Positions 1 to 8,375 of a stretch of 18,480 nucleotides of DNA are shown here, piece by piece; within the stretch, counting starts at the first letter, position 1; each line of letters opens with the position of its first letter. Origin of the DNA: an uncultured Eubacterium sp. (GTDB taxonomy: Bacteria; Bacillota; Clostridia; Lachnospirales; Lachnospiraceae); the NCBI GenBank assembly GCA_900550135.1, contig URQO01000037.1, positions 1 through 18,480 of the forward strand. Reading direction: 5' to 3'. The position numbers and the translations under genes were made by a program. The notes under the pieces are model-generated. The model was not told the origin of the DNA, searched no databases, and was given only the letters and a program-made list of their open reading frames with translations.

Positions 1-104
1 AGGCCTATTAATTATATTTAAATATTTAATTTACAGAAAAACTTTCACACTCTCTTTCTAAGAAAAACTGTTCATCTTTTTATTTAAACATTGTTTTTTT
101 GTAT

Positions 105-139
105 AAAAGTCCCAGATAATTACAACTATCCGGGACTTT
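105..139 (-). terminator. Rho-independent terminator of glnS
   Basis: An inverted repeat pairs AGTCCCAGATA (108-118) with TATCCGGGACT (127-137) around an 8-nt loop and extends two A-T pairs outward. Read on the minus strand the single imperfect position is a G-U wobble, while on the plus strand it is an A-C mismatch, which favours minus-strand use. It lies just past the glnS stop and is followed on that strand by a U-rich run. The plus strand also has a long T-rich tail, so it may work in both directions. Nothing convincing is seen in bases 1-104. Confidence 0.8.
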
Positions 140-150
140 GTTTTTAATTT

Positions 151-1848
151 TTATTTTGGTAATTTAAAAGAGCTCTTCAATGAAACAATTCTGTTAAATA
201 CAGGATGTTCAGGTGTATAGTCTTTTAAATCTGCACAGAAGTAACCCTGTCTTACAAATTGGAACTTATCCTCAGGTTTTACATCTGCAATATTTGGTTC
301 AACATAGCAATCTGTTAATACTGTTTTTGAATGTGGATTTAAGTTAAGTGTTCCATCTTCATTTAACTTGCCTTTTTCTTCATCAACAATATTTTCATAA
401 AGACGAACTTCTGATTTAATTCCGTGTCTTGCTGAAACCCAGTGAATTGTACCTTTAACTTTTCTTCCTGTAAATCCACTACCACTCTTTGTCTCAGGGT
501 CATAAGTTACATGAATCTCTGTAACCTTTCCTGTTTCATCTTTTTTATAATCAACACAGGTTACAAAATAAGCATTCATAAGACGTACTTCATTTCCAGG
601 ATACAATCTAAAATATTTCTTTGGTGGCTCTTCCATAAAATCTTCTCTGTCAATGTAAAGTTCTCTGCAGAATGGAACTTTTCTTGTTCCAAGTTCAGGA
701 CATTCAACATTGTTTGTAACCTCAAGCCATTCAACCTGATCTTCAGGATAATTGTCAATTATTACTTTTATAGGATCAAGTACAGCCATCAAACGTGGCT
801 TTTTAGCCTTTAAATCCTCTCTGATACAGTATTCAAGCATAGCATAATCAACCGAACTGTTGCTTTTTGAAATACCGCATAAATCAACAAACATTTTGAT
901 TGATTCAGGTGTAAATCCTCTTCTTCTAAGTGCTGCTATTGAAACAAGTCTTGGATCATCCCATCCGTCAACTACACCATCTTCTACTAACTTTTTGATA
1001 TATCTTTTTCCTGTTACAACATTTGTAACATATAATTTTGCGAACTCAATCTGTCTAGGTGGATTTGGATACTCAAGTTCTCTTACAACCCAGTCATACA
1101 ATGGTCTATGATCTTCAAACTCCAGAGTACAAATAGAATGTGTCACTCCTTCAATTGCATCTTCGATAGGATGTGCAAAATCATACATAGGATAGATACA
1201 CCACTTGTCTCCTGTATTGTGATGTGTAATATGAGCAACTCTGTAAATAATTGGATCTCTCATATTAATATTAGGGCTTGACATATCAATCTTTGCTCTT
1301 AATACTTTTTCTCCATCCTTGTATACACCATCTTTCATGTTCTGGAATAATTCTAAGTTTTCTTCTATTGTTCTATTTCTGTATGGACTATCCTTTCCAG
1401 GCTCTTTAAGAGTACCTCTGTATTCACGGATTTCCTCAGGAGATAAATCGCATACATATGCTTTTCCTTTTTTGATTAACTTAACAGCTGCTTCATACAT
1501 CTGCTCAAAATAATTTGAAGCAAAATACAATCTGTCTTCCCAGTCAGCTCCAAGCCACTTAATATCATTTAAAATCGAATCAACAAATTCTTCTTTTTCC
1601 TTTGTTGGATTTGTGTCATCAAATCTCATATTAAACTGTCCGTTATATTCTTTTGCCAAACCATAGTTAAGTAAAATAGACTTGGCATGACCAATATGAA
1701 GATATCCGTTTGGTTCAGGTGGAAATCTTGTCTTTACATGATCAAATCTTCCTTCTTCCAAATCTTTATCAATAATCTGCTCTATAAAGTTTTTTGACAC
1801 AACTTCTTCAGAACCATTATTTTCTGTGTTTAACTGTTCCTTATCCAT
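151..1848 (-). CDS. glnS: Glutaminyl-tRNA synthetase (class I)
   Basis: Cytosolic enzyme that charges tRNA-Gln with glutamine using ATP. The 565 residues are close to the usual bacterial GlnRS length. Visible marks are PPEPNGYLHIGH (HIGH motif, about 43-54), the FDDTNP block near 77, YDFAHPIEDAIEGVTHS near 222, GWDDPR near 295 and ALRRRGFTPESI near 308. The anticodon-binding beta-barrels include GRKVKGTIHWVSARHG and end in GYFCADLKDYTPEHPVFNRIVSLK. The second class I signature, MSKR in E. coli GlnRS, reads TGKR at 279-282. Many Firmicutes lack GlnRS and make Gln-tRNA by GatCAB transamidation, so this copy suggests an inherited transfer common in some clostridia (inference). The start is supported by GGAGG about 8 nt upstream. 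It is a single-gene unit with its own promoter and terminator. Confidence 0.96.
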   Translation of the reverse strand: MDKEQLNTENNGSEEVVSKNFIEQIIDKDLEEGRFDHVKTRFPPEPNGYLHIGHAKSILLNYGLAKEYNGQFNMRFDDTNPTKEKEEFVDSILNDIKWLGADWEDRLYFASNYFEQMYEAAVKLIKKGKAYVCDLSPEEIREYRGTLKEPGKDSPYRNRTIEENLELFQNMKDGVYKDGEKVLRAKIDMSSPNINMRDPIIYRVAHITHHNTGDKWCIYPMYDFAHPIEDAIEGVTHSICTLEFEDHRPLYDWVVRELEYPNPPRQIEFAKLYVTNVVTGKRYIKKLVEDGVVDGWDDPRLVSIAALRRRGFTPESIKMFVDLCGISKSNSSVDYAMLEYCIREDLKAKKPRLMAVLDPIKVIIDNYPEDQVEWLEVTNNVECPELGTRKVPFCRELYIDREDFMEEPPKKYFRLYPGNEVRLMNAYFVTCVDYKKDETGKVTEIHVTYDPETKSGSGFTGRKVKGTIHWVSARHGIKSEVRLYENIVDEEKGKLNEDGTLNLNPHSKTVLTDCYVEPNIADVKPEDKFQFVRQGYFCADLKDYTPEHPVFNRIVSLKSSFKLPK

Positions 1849-1936
1849 TACTATGCCTCCAATAGTATTATCATATATTTGTTCCTTATTAATCTATAAT
1901 TATGACAATTATAAATCATTCTATACAATGGTATGA

Positions 1937-1965
1937 ATTATACAATAAAAAGCTATTCTTTTCAA
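1937..1965 (-). promoter_or_regulatory. Sigma-A promoter of glnS
   Basis: Read on the minus strand, TTGAAA (1960-1965) is separated by exactly 17 nt from TATAAT (1937-1942). Transcription would start near 1930, giving a leader of about 80 nt. That leader contains only a weak A/T stem and the GGAGG site. No T-box specifier structure is recognisable and the leader is too short for one. Confidence 0.75.
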
Positions 1966-1983
1966 CAAATCAATTATAAATCA

Positions 1984-2047
1984 ATAAAAAAACCTAAAAA
2001 ATAAGAACATATCGCAATTTTTAATTAATGTCGACATATTCTTATTT
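1984..2047 (-). terminator. Rho-independent terminator of the 3D-domain gene
   Basis: AAGAACATATCG (2003-2014) pairs with CGACATATTCTT (2032-2043), and the stem extends outward through A-T pairs. The two imperfect positions are G-U wobbles on the minus strand but mismatches on the plus strand. On the minus strand it is followed by a U-rich tract (complement of the A-runs at 1984-2002). It lies 60 nt past the 3D gene stop and directly ahead of the glnS promoter. Confidence 0.75.
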
Positions 2048-2107
2048 TAAACTATTATCAATGCTTTAATATATGTTTTTAAGTTTACTGTACTAAATGT
2101 ATTTATT

Positions 2108-2782
2108 TTACTGTGCTAAATACACGTCACAATATCTTACGCCCCACTCTAATGCTTTAGAATGAGAACTGAAAAACATATCAATATGGTTGCCGTTTAC
2201 GGCTCCGCCTACATCTTCTACAACATAAGTGTGACCCTGTATTACTACCTTTGTACCAAACGGTAACTGTGATGTATCAGCTGCAATTGTTCTGCCTGCT
2301 GTAGCTCTTGTACCTGATGCTGTCATACCGGTATTTTTTCCACAACAGCTTGAACATGCACAATATCCTGTAATTTTATATGTTCCTAATTTCTTTAAAG
2401 AAGATTTATTGCTTTTTTTCTTTGTATTTGCTTTAATTACAATTTTAGATTTTTTCTTCTTTGCCGGCTTTTTACTTTTAAGTTCCTTATTTTTTGTTTT
2501 AACTTTTTTGTTGTTTTTATTCTTAGTTATTTTTTTGTTAGATTTCTTTTTACTAACTTTTTTCTTATTTTTGTTATTTGATTTATTTTTTGAATCTTTA
2601 GTTGATAACTTATCTGTTTTATTATCTGTCTTTACAATGCTTTCTATTTTTGTAGTTTCTGCAACTTCTGCTTTTGCTGTAACATCTATATTGTTACCTT
2701 CCATTGTTGAAACAAAAATCGCAAATGCAATTGTAAAAGTAAAAGTTAAAATCAAACTGGTAAGTAGTCTTCTTTTATTCAT
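2108..2782 (-). CDS. Secreted Lys-rich 3D-domain protein (YocH/YuiC-like)
   Basis: Predicted exported cell-wall-active protein. Residues 1-26 form a signal sequence or membrane anchor (MNKRRLLTSLILTFTFTIAF). Residues about 56-131 are an extremely Lys-rich, low-complexity tether, and 132-224 are a 3D domain. The three Asp that name the domain are D169 in AADTSQLPFGTKV, D190 in VEDVGGAV and D201 in GNHIDMFF. The domain is related to the double-psi barrel of MltA lytic transglycosylases; YocH and YuiC of Bacillus are muralytic relatives. A Cys cluster (CACSSCC, 141-147) opens the domain. No G5 or LysM module is present, so the basic stretch may bind anionic wall polymers (inference). AAGGAG precedes the ATG at a good distance. 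The sigma-A promoter and WalR-like box upstream support a role in wall homeostasis. Exact substrate and activity cannot be told. Confidence 0.85.
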   Translation of the reverse strand: MNKRRLLTSLILTFTFTIAFAIFVSTMEGNNIDVTAKAEVAETTKIESIVKTDNKTDKLSTKDSKNKSNNKNKKKVSKKKSNKKITKNKNNKKVKTKNKELKSKKPAKKKKSKIVIKANTKKKSNKSSLKKLGTYKITGYCACSSCCGKNTGMTASGTRATAGRTIAADTSQLPFGTKVVIQGHTYVVEDVGGAVNGNHIDMFFSSHSKALEWGVRYCDVYLAQ

Positions 2783-2815
2783 AATATACTCCTTCTGTTT
2801 TTTTGCACAAGCAGT

Positions 2816-2844
2816 ATATTACACCTTTTGTTACGGTTTGTCAA
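2816..2844 (-). promoter_or_regulatory. Sigma-A promoter of the 3D-domain gene
   Basis: On the minus strand a consensus -35 TTGACA (2839-2844) is followed after exactly 17 nt by TAATAT (2816-2821). The start would be near 2809, with a leader of about 27 nt. This is the best-matched promoter in the window. Confidence 0.8.
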
Positions 2845-2850
2845 GAAAAT

Positions 2851-2867
2851 ATTACATAAATGTTACA
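2851..2867 (-). promoter_or_regulatory. Candidate WalR (YycF) binding box
   Basis: The minus strand reads TGTAACATTTATGTAAT. This matches the WalR/YycF consensus TGTWAH-N5-TGTWAH at every defined position. It sits 6 nt upstream of the -35, centred near -50, a position suited to activation. Further TGTTAC/GTAACA half-sites surround it, including a 9-bp inverted pair at 2858-2866 and 2884-2892. In Bacillus the WalRK regulon includes yocH, which also encodes a 3D-domain wall hydrolase. Direct binding is inferred, and the motif is A/T-rich enough to occur by chance. Confidence 0.55.
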
Positions 2868-2906
2868 TTTGTTATTTTTGTTAGTAACATTTGTGGTGTT
2901 TTTTGT

Positions 2907-3209
2907 TTATTTTTGTAACATAATACATTCCAATATTTTATCTATAACCAAAACGTGTCCACATATTACAATTGTTTCCTCATTTATCAGTAAAAATGCT
3001 GTTTTTCTAAAGTTTATGCCTACCCCTAATTCCATTCCTGCAGCCATTTCAGCTCTACGTAATATTTTGTCGATTTTCTTTTTAGGCAGTGTTTCAAAAC
3101 TATAGCTATTTCTTTTAAATTCTATAATAGGATATCCACCCTGATAACCAACAATTTTAAGATTTTCAAGAAAATATTCACTTTGCCATTCTAACAATTT
3201 TTCATCCAT
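2907..3209 (-). CDS. Hypothetical 100-residue protein
   Basis: I do not recognise this family. The product has 100 residues, no signal peptide and no membrane segment. It looks like a small alpha/beta cytoplasmic protein, with a charged N-terminal helix (MDEKLLEWQSEYFLENLKIV), a basic middle (LPKKKIDKILRRAEMAAGM) and a hydrophobic strand-rich end. A GGAG lies about 12 nt before the ATG, slightly far but usable. It precedes the 3D-domain gene on the same strand by about 125 nt, but that gene has its own promoter, so a shared operon is not required. Codon use and an uninterrupted frame favour a real gene over chance. No function is proposed. Confidence 0.6.
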   Translation of the reverse strand: MDEKLLEWQSEYFLENLKIVGYQGGYPIIEFKRNSYSFETLPKKKIDKILRRAEMAAGMELGVGINFRKTAFLLINEETIVICGHVLVIDKILECIMLQK

Positions 3210-3481
3210 AATTCTTATATTTCTCCAATCATTTTTTTAAGGAATACACTCACACATTACTTTTTATAAAATTTAATTTTAATAAATTTATATTAGATAT
3301 CAAAACACCAAACAGTAAACATAAGAGTATTATTTCGTTTAACTATAACAAAGAATGTCCATTACAACACTCTACACACCCAGTGTGCGTTTCCACGCAG
3401 TTATTTTCTTCCCACACAAGTTTTCATCCCTAGTGGAACGTTTTTTATGTAATAGGTAATTCAAAAGGATTTTCTTATTAC
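3210..3481. other. Intergenic stretch with two overlapping small hairpins
   Basis: No gene is supported here. The stretch is A/T-rich except for a short G/C-richer patch. There CACAC/GTGTG (3375-3379 with 3383-3387) and TGCGT/ACGCA (3386-3390 with 3395-3399) can each form a 5-bp stem. They share bases 3386-3387, so they exclude each other. I see no recognisable small RNA or strong promoter. Confidence 0.4.
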
Positions 3482-3518
3482 AAAAAAAACGAAAGGGCAA
3501 GTTTATCCCTGCCCTTTC
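3482..3518 (-). terminator. Rho-independent terminator of the GH81 gene
   Basis: A perfect 9-bp stem pairs GAAAGGGCA (3491-3499) with TGCCCTTTC (3510-3518). On the minus strand it is followed by a run of eight T (complement of 3482-3489). It lies 20 nt past the glucanase stop. Confidence 0.9.
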
Positions 3519-3538
3519 ATATTTTACAATATATTCTA

Positions 3539-6500
3539 TTATTTTACTATAGTATTTGACCAGTTGTAATCAACTTCTTTAAATGATGAATCTACCACTT
3601 TCAAAATGTTGTTGTATAAATATTTATGTCCACTATAATTGTTCATTTTTCCTGAATTATACAATACTTTTGCTATATTAAATACGGTGTATGAATATGT
3701 TTTACTGTAATAGTAAGTTCCATCATCCATTAACGCGTAACTTCTTACCATATATTTTGCGTTAAATTCAGCAGTTGTCTTTGCTGAGAACAATGTAGTT
3801 CTTGCAAAATATGTTGCTGTTTTAGAATCACCCATTACTACCGAAAGTGTACCTACCGATGTTGATTCCATTGCAGAAACATATTTACTTGTTGAACCTA
3901 CATACATATCATCACTACTTACGTCATATGTGTTATTACCATTTTGTACAATGGCATAAATAAGTCCCCATGACTTAACATTCTTGCCTTCAATAGTTGG
4001 TTCAACTGAGCCAATCACTCTACTGCCTTCCAATGTTGTACTAATCTGATATCCTTCAATTTTAACATTATTATTTTCAATGATTTCAGGCTTTGCAGTT
4101 GTTGGTGTCTCTGTTGTAGTTTCACTTTCAGCTATTTCAACATTTAAAGTAACGCCTGTTGTTTCCATTCCATTTAATACACCTGTAATTCGAATAGTAT
4201 GATTACCCGCCTTATCAAATGTATATGAATGTACACCTGCCACTACATTTTCAAGTACCTTTACACCATCTGCGTATACATTGAACAACTGATTATTATT
4301 GTAAATAAAATCATTTGCTCCCCATGTAAATGTTGCAGTATAGCCTTCTGTTTTCTGGAGCACCTGTCCAAATACTTCAATAGGGCCAATAACATCACTT
4401 TTAGTAGTTTCTTCTGTTGTTGGTGCAGCTGTTGTAGTAGGTTCAGGTGTTGTTGTCTCTTCTGTTGTAGTTGGAGAGACTGTTGTTTCTTCCTTATTTG
4501 CAACCTTAAATACAATAGTTACTTTTTCATTTTTATAATAATCTTCAACTGTTAATGAATAATATCCTTTTTCTGAAATGTCAGCCAGCGAAAGTTTATA
4601 ATAAGCTCCATCTGTGACTTCTTTATTCTCACCATTTAATGTAACACTGTTAAACGTTGCTGCAAGAGAATATGCAATATAAATAACATCTCCCTGTACA
4701 ACCGGCTTTACAGTAACCTTATCATCTTTATTTCCCTGTACATAATACTGAATAGTATCTGAACCTGCCACATTAGTCCAAGATGTTATATCTGATGGAT
4801 TGATAGTAGTTTCTTCTGTAGTCGGTTTCTTAGTTGTTGTAGTTGGTGCCACTGTTGTTGTAGTTGTTGTTTCAGTAGTCTCTTTAGCTGTACTAGTTGT
4901 CTCATCAGGTAAAACTCCACCTGTAGTTATCTTTCCATAACCATACTCTGACTTGTAGCCACCTACGCTGTCGTATCGTATGAAATAAAATACAATGTAC
5001 TGACCAACATTTCCTGAGAATTCTTTAGTTTGTGTCCAACCTGTTGATGTTGGCTCCATGCCCCATGCAACAAATCCTTCTTCAGCCTTATTCGCTGCAA
5101 GTTCTTTTGCTGTGTTTTCATTGTCAACTACTTTGTATAAAACATTTACTGCTGAATATTTTGTGTCGCCTACAATTGTAAATGTTCCTTTTGTATTATT
5201 ATCAAATGTGAGATACATATCTTCACTTATCAAAATTGTTCCTGCCGGTATCCATTTTGCATAAAGTGTAATATTTCCACTTAATTTTGATGAAATTTTA
5301 TCTACCTTTGTATTATATGTGCTTTCTTTATACCAACCATAGAAATCATATCCGTCTTTCTTTGGAGTATCAAGCTGTTTTGTCTCCCCATATACATAAG
5401 ATGATGGGTATAAACCTGTATTATTTTTACTACCGCCATTTAAGTCATATGACAACGTATATGTATTTCTATTGTAATAAACCTTTAATACAAGATTGCC
5501 ATTGGCATCAACTGTACCTGTTTTTACGTTGTTTGAATTGTTACTATCTACGCTAAATCCTGTAAATGATTTTTCAGTTGCAACAACACTGCTACCTGCT
5601 TCAGCATATTTTACAACAGAATCCATTAAAGAATATGAATTTGAATCTAAATCTTTTCCATAATACTCAATTGTATAAGATGATTTGTTTAATTCATCTG
5701 AATTTACAACTGTCATTGAATTTGGTGCAGCCTTAACAGTAGTTGTGTATCCGTCTTCCTTTGTAAATGTAACTAATTTTGCAGAGTTTTCTGAGTTGTA
5801 TACTGCAAATGTATACTTGCCATTTTTACTAAATACACTAGCTGTAGGGCTATTTGACCTAAATGTCAAATCAGGTGCACCATAGTCCTGTAGGGATCTG
5901 ATAAAGTGATATGTATGAGCCTGTGATTCGCCATCATTGATTGCTTCCTTAGACCAAACTGTATTCATAGCATAATCCGGATCTGCAATGGCATAGTATT
6001 CTGCCCACATATCATTCCATTTGCTTGTACTACCACCTTTTGCATAAGAATAATTTTTGTCTGCATTATAAAACTTCTTTATATAATCTTTTCCTGTAAT
6101 AGTTCTTGCATTTTTACCTAAATAGAATGACCATGCATTTATTGGGCAAATCTGAATACCCTGTGTATACTCCTGACCAAACCATGTACTGTAATCAGCC
6201 TTTCCACCCCAGACCATTGAAGCCATAGGAGCTGTATATTTTGAAGAATCAATTTTGTATGTATCTTCATCTTTATCAAACCAATAGTCATCTGCAGCTG
6301 CAACTTCAGTTGTATATAAATAAATTCCTAAATCTCTGATTTTTGTATCATTTGTAAGTTCACCAAGTAAAATAATACCTGCCCATGCATTAATTGCCTC
6401 AGATGTTGACTCCTGATTGTTACCTGTTCTTTCGTCTTCATAACCTGAAGCCCATGAGTGACCTTCATATGGTGAAAAACTTCTAAGATATGGATATGCA

Positions 6501-8260
6501 TTTCCACAATCTGCAACACAATCTGCATTATTTCTATAAGGACATGCTATATCATAAACAAGTTGCTTAACAACATCTTTGTAATTGTTAAGCCATGCCT
6601 TGTCATATAAACCTACGCTGGCTGCTGATTCAATAAAATATCCATAGTGGAAATGATGATCATTAAACTGATCCACTGCATTAAATGAAGTCTGGAATCC
6701 AAGCAATGCACCAACACCTTCACCTAAATATGTAAAGTAATGCTTATCGCTGTTTCCAGAATATGTAAACCAGTCCTCTAAATTCTTTTCAAGACCATTT
6801 AAAACTTTGTCTGCACTTTCTTCATCGCCAATTGCCTTTGCAGCAGCAACTACCTGTGCTGAACGGTTTAATTTTTTACCATGATAATATGTTTCATTTC
6901 CTTCATCATTTGCCAAAGTCCAGTTTCCTGCACCTGTCATATATTTGTTTACAAAACTATCTACATAATTCTGTAACTGCTGTTTTCCTTCTGTATCATC
7001 ACCTGATAATGTTGGCATATAAGGTAAAATACCATTGTATGTCATGTTTGTAGTATATGTACTACCTTTCATAAACTTCATGTAACCACGAAGTGTTATG
7101 GCCTTATTGTCCATGTATGTTCCATTTGAAATGTACTTATACTGATGTGACAAAATACCCATAATTGTACCATCTGCTGTACTTTCTGACTTTCTGCTGA
7201 CAGTATATGTATACTTTGTGGATATTGTAGCAGTACTTTCATTGTATGAATAGTCAGCAGTTGTATTTGTTATAAAGTTAAATGCATATGGTCTGTACTC
7301 TTTTGCATATGAGATACCTGTGTCATCATTTCTTGACTGACTTTCATATAACCACGCAAGAGACATATATGCCTTAGCATTTGAAGAAAAAGTAATCTTT
7401 AACTTTCCGATTTTGTCATTGTTTGTTTTATCCGTTGTACCCAGATGTTCAACATTTGCATTTTCAGGTAAAAACAATGCATAATACTGATATGTTGCAC
7501 TTGGATAACCATTTACAGAACTTGTAATATCGTTGGTTCTGAATACAACCATCTTTGCGCCATTGTATACACCTTCATAAACAATTTCACTAGGAAATGT
7601 GACTCTTAATTTTTCCAAATATATAACATTTGAATTAGACAATTCCATAAACATAAATGGACTTCCCTGGGTCATGGTTGTGCTCATCTTCTGTGAACTG
7701 TTTGACGGATTTGATGTTACTGCCTTATATGACCAGTCTGTAATTTCATCAATATTGTTATTTGTGCATGTCCAATCCGGTGAAATTTTAAAATCACACA
7801 ATGTATCATTGTCTTTGATGTTGTATGCACTAACATTTGTTTCATTACTTGTCATGGCTGGTTTTGTAACCCTAAGTCCATCTTTTTTCATAAGATAAGC
7901 TAATGGAAAAGCATAGGCTGTACCTGACAGTGCATTTGTGTCATCAGTATCTCTGTTGCCTTCTAAATCCCACAACCAGTTGCTTGCCCAATCATTGGTG
8001 TCAAGTGCCTGATGATTATTGTTGTAATTGTCTGTTGTAAATCTGTAAGTTCCCTGTGTAGAAAGTCTTGGTAACTTGGCTGCCTCTGATTCATTTGAAC
8101 CAATGCCAATACTTCCTGCACCTAAAGTTGTTTTTGGTAATGTGTCAGCTTTTACATTTTGGTTAAAAATATTTTTTGTAAAATCAGAACACATTGTAGT
8201 CATTAATGCAACTGTAAGAATTAATGACGTGCTTTTTTTCAAAAAAATTTTAATTTTCAT
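3539..8260 (-). CDS. Secreted multimodular GH81 endo-beta-1,3-glucanase
   Basis: Extracellular enzyme predicted to cut internal beta-1,3-glucan bonds (laminarin, curdlan, fungal or yeast glucan). The chosen ATG at 8258-8260 follows GGGAGG by 6 nt; an in-frame TTG 12 nt upstream would place that site inside the gene. In this 1573-residue numbering a signal peptide ends near NVKA/DT (about 38). The GH81 catalytic region runs to about 800. It contains FNDHHFHYGYF (candidate acid D534) and GNNQESTSEAINAW (E617, E621, matching the GH81 catalytic glutamates). Then come a Listeria-Bacteroides (InlB B-repeat/Flg_new) module at about 930-1005 ending ITLYAKW, and a beta-sandwich-like module at about 1010-1115. 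Three Thr/Glu linkers (about 1120-1155, 1257-1290, 1379-1391) separate three further C-terminal modules that may bind glycan. No LPXTG, dockerin or SLH motif is seen, so surface attachment is unclear. It is a monocistronic unit. Confidence 0.93.
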   Translation of the reverse strand: MKIKIFLKKSTSLILTVALMTTMCSDFTKNIFNQNVKADTLPKTTLGAGSIGIGSNESEAAKLPRLSTQGTYRFTTDNYNNNHQALDTNDWASNWLWDLEGNRDTDDTNALSGTAYAFPLAYLMKKDGLRVTKPAMTSNETNVSAYNIKDNDTLCDFKISPDWTCTNNNIDEITDWSYKAVTSNPSNSSQKMSTTMTQGSPFMFMELSNSNVIYLEKLRVTFPSEIVYEGVYNGAKMVVFRTNDITSSVNGYPSATYQYYALFLPENANVEHLGTTDKTNNDKIGKLKITFSSNAKAYMSLAWLYESQSRNDDTGISYAKEYRPYAFNFITNTTADYSYNESTATISTKYTYTVSRKSESTADGTIMGILSHQYKYISNGTYMDNKAITLRGYMKFMKGSTYTTNMTYNGILPYMPTLSGDDTEGKQQLQNYVDSFVNKYMTGAGNWTLANDEGNETYYHGKKLNRSAQVVAAAKAIGDEESADKVLNGLEKNLEDWFTYSGNSDKHYFTYLGEGVGALLGFQTSFNAVDQFNDHHFHYGYFIESAASVGLYDKAWLNNYKDVVKQLVYDIACPYRNNADCVADCGNAYPYLRSFSPYEGHSWASGYEDERTGNNQESTSEAINAWAGIILLGELTNDTKIRDLGIYLYTTEVAAADDYWFDKDEDTYKIDSSKYTAPMASMVWGGKADYSTWFGQEYTQGIQICPINAWSFYLGKNARTITGKDYIKKFYNADKNYSYAKGGSTSKWNDMWAEYYAIADPDYAMNTVWSKEAINDGESQAHTYHFIRSLQDYGAPDLTFRSNSPTASVFSKNGKYTFAVYNSENSAKLVTFTKEDGYTTTVKAAPNSMTVVNSDELNKSSYTIEYYGKDLDSNSYSLMDSVVKYAEAGSSVVATEKSFTGFSVDSNNSNNVKTGTVDANGNLVLKVYYNRNTYTLSYDLNGGSKNNTGLYPSSYVYGETKQLDTPKKDGYDFYGWYKESTYNTKVDKISSKLSGNITLYAKWIPAGTILISEDMYLTFDNNTKGTFTIVGDTKYSAVNVLYKVVDNENTAKELAANKAEEGFVAWGMEPTSTGWTQTKEFSGNVGQYIVFYFIRYDSVGGYKSEYGYGKITTGGVLPDETTSTAKETTETTTTTTVAPTTTTKKPTTEETTINPSDITSWTNVAGSDTIQYYVQGNKDDKVTVKPVVQGDVIYIAYSLAATFNSVTLNGENKEVTDGAYYKLSLADISEKGYYSLTVEDYYKNEKVTIVFKVANKEETTVSPTTTEETTTPEPTTTAAPTTEETTKSDVIGPIEVFGQVLQKTEGYTATFTWGANDFIYNNNQLFNVYADGVKVLENVVAGVHSYTFDKAGNHTIRITGVLNGMETTGVTLNVEIAESETTTETPTTAKPEIIENNNVKIEGYQISTTLEGSRVIGSVEPTIEGKNVKSWGLIYAIVQNGNNTYDVSSDDMYVGSTSKYVSAMESTSVGTLSVVMGDSKTATYFARTTLFSAKTTAEFNAKYMVRSYALMDDGTYYYSKTYSYTVFNIAKVLYNSGKMNNYSGHKYLYNNILKVVDSSFKEVDYNWSNTIVK

Positions 8261-8375
8261 TGTTCCTCCCAAATACTCCTATTTAAAAATTTTCCTTACA
8301 TATTTTATCACATAATAAGCATTTAAAATGGTGTTATTTTTTTAAAATAGTATCTTTTTTCATAAAAACTATTTC

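Noticed and set aside
2409..2918. 169-codon plus-strand frame rich in Phe and Leu, looking like a membrane protein
   Set aside because: It is the complement of the Lys-rich tract of the 3D-domain gene (AAA/AAG read backwards gives TTT/CTT). It has no ribosome site and runs across that gene's promoter.
4081..4895. Tandem repeat or CRISPR-like array from the recurring GTTGTT/TTCTGT text
   Set aside because: The repetition comes from Thr/Glu-rich linker codons in the glucanase; there are no regular repeats with unique spacers. No CRISPR array was seen anywhere.
8261..8272. Upstream TTG start for the GH81 gene
   Set aside because: It would place the GGGAGG ribosome site inside the coding sequence; the ATG at 8258-8260 is ideally spaced from it.
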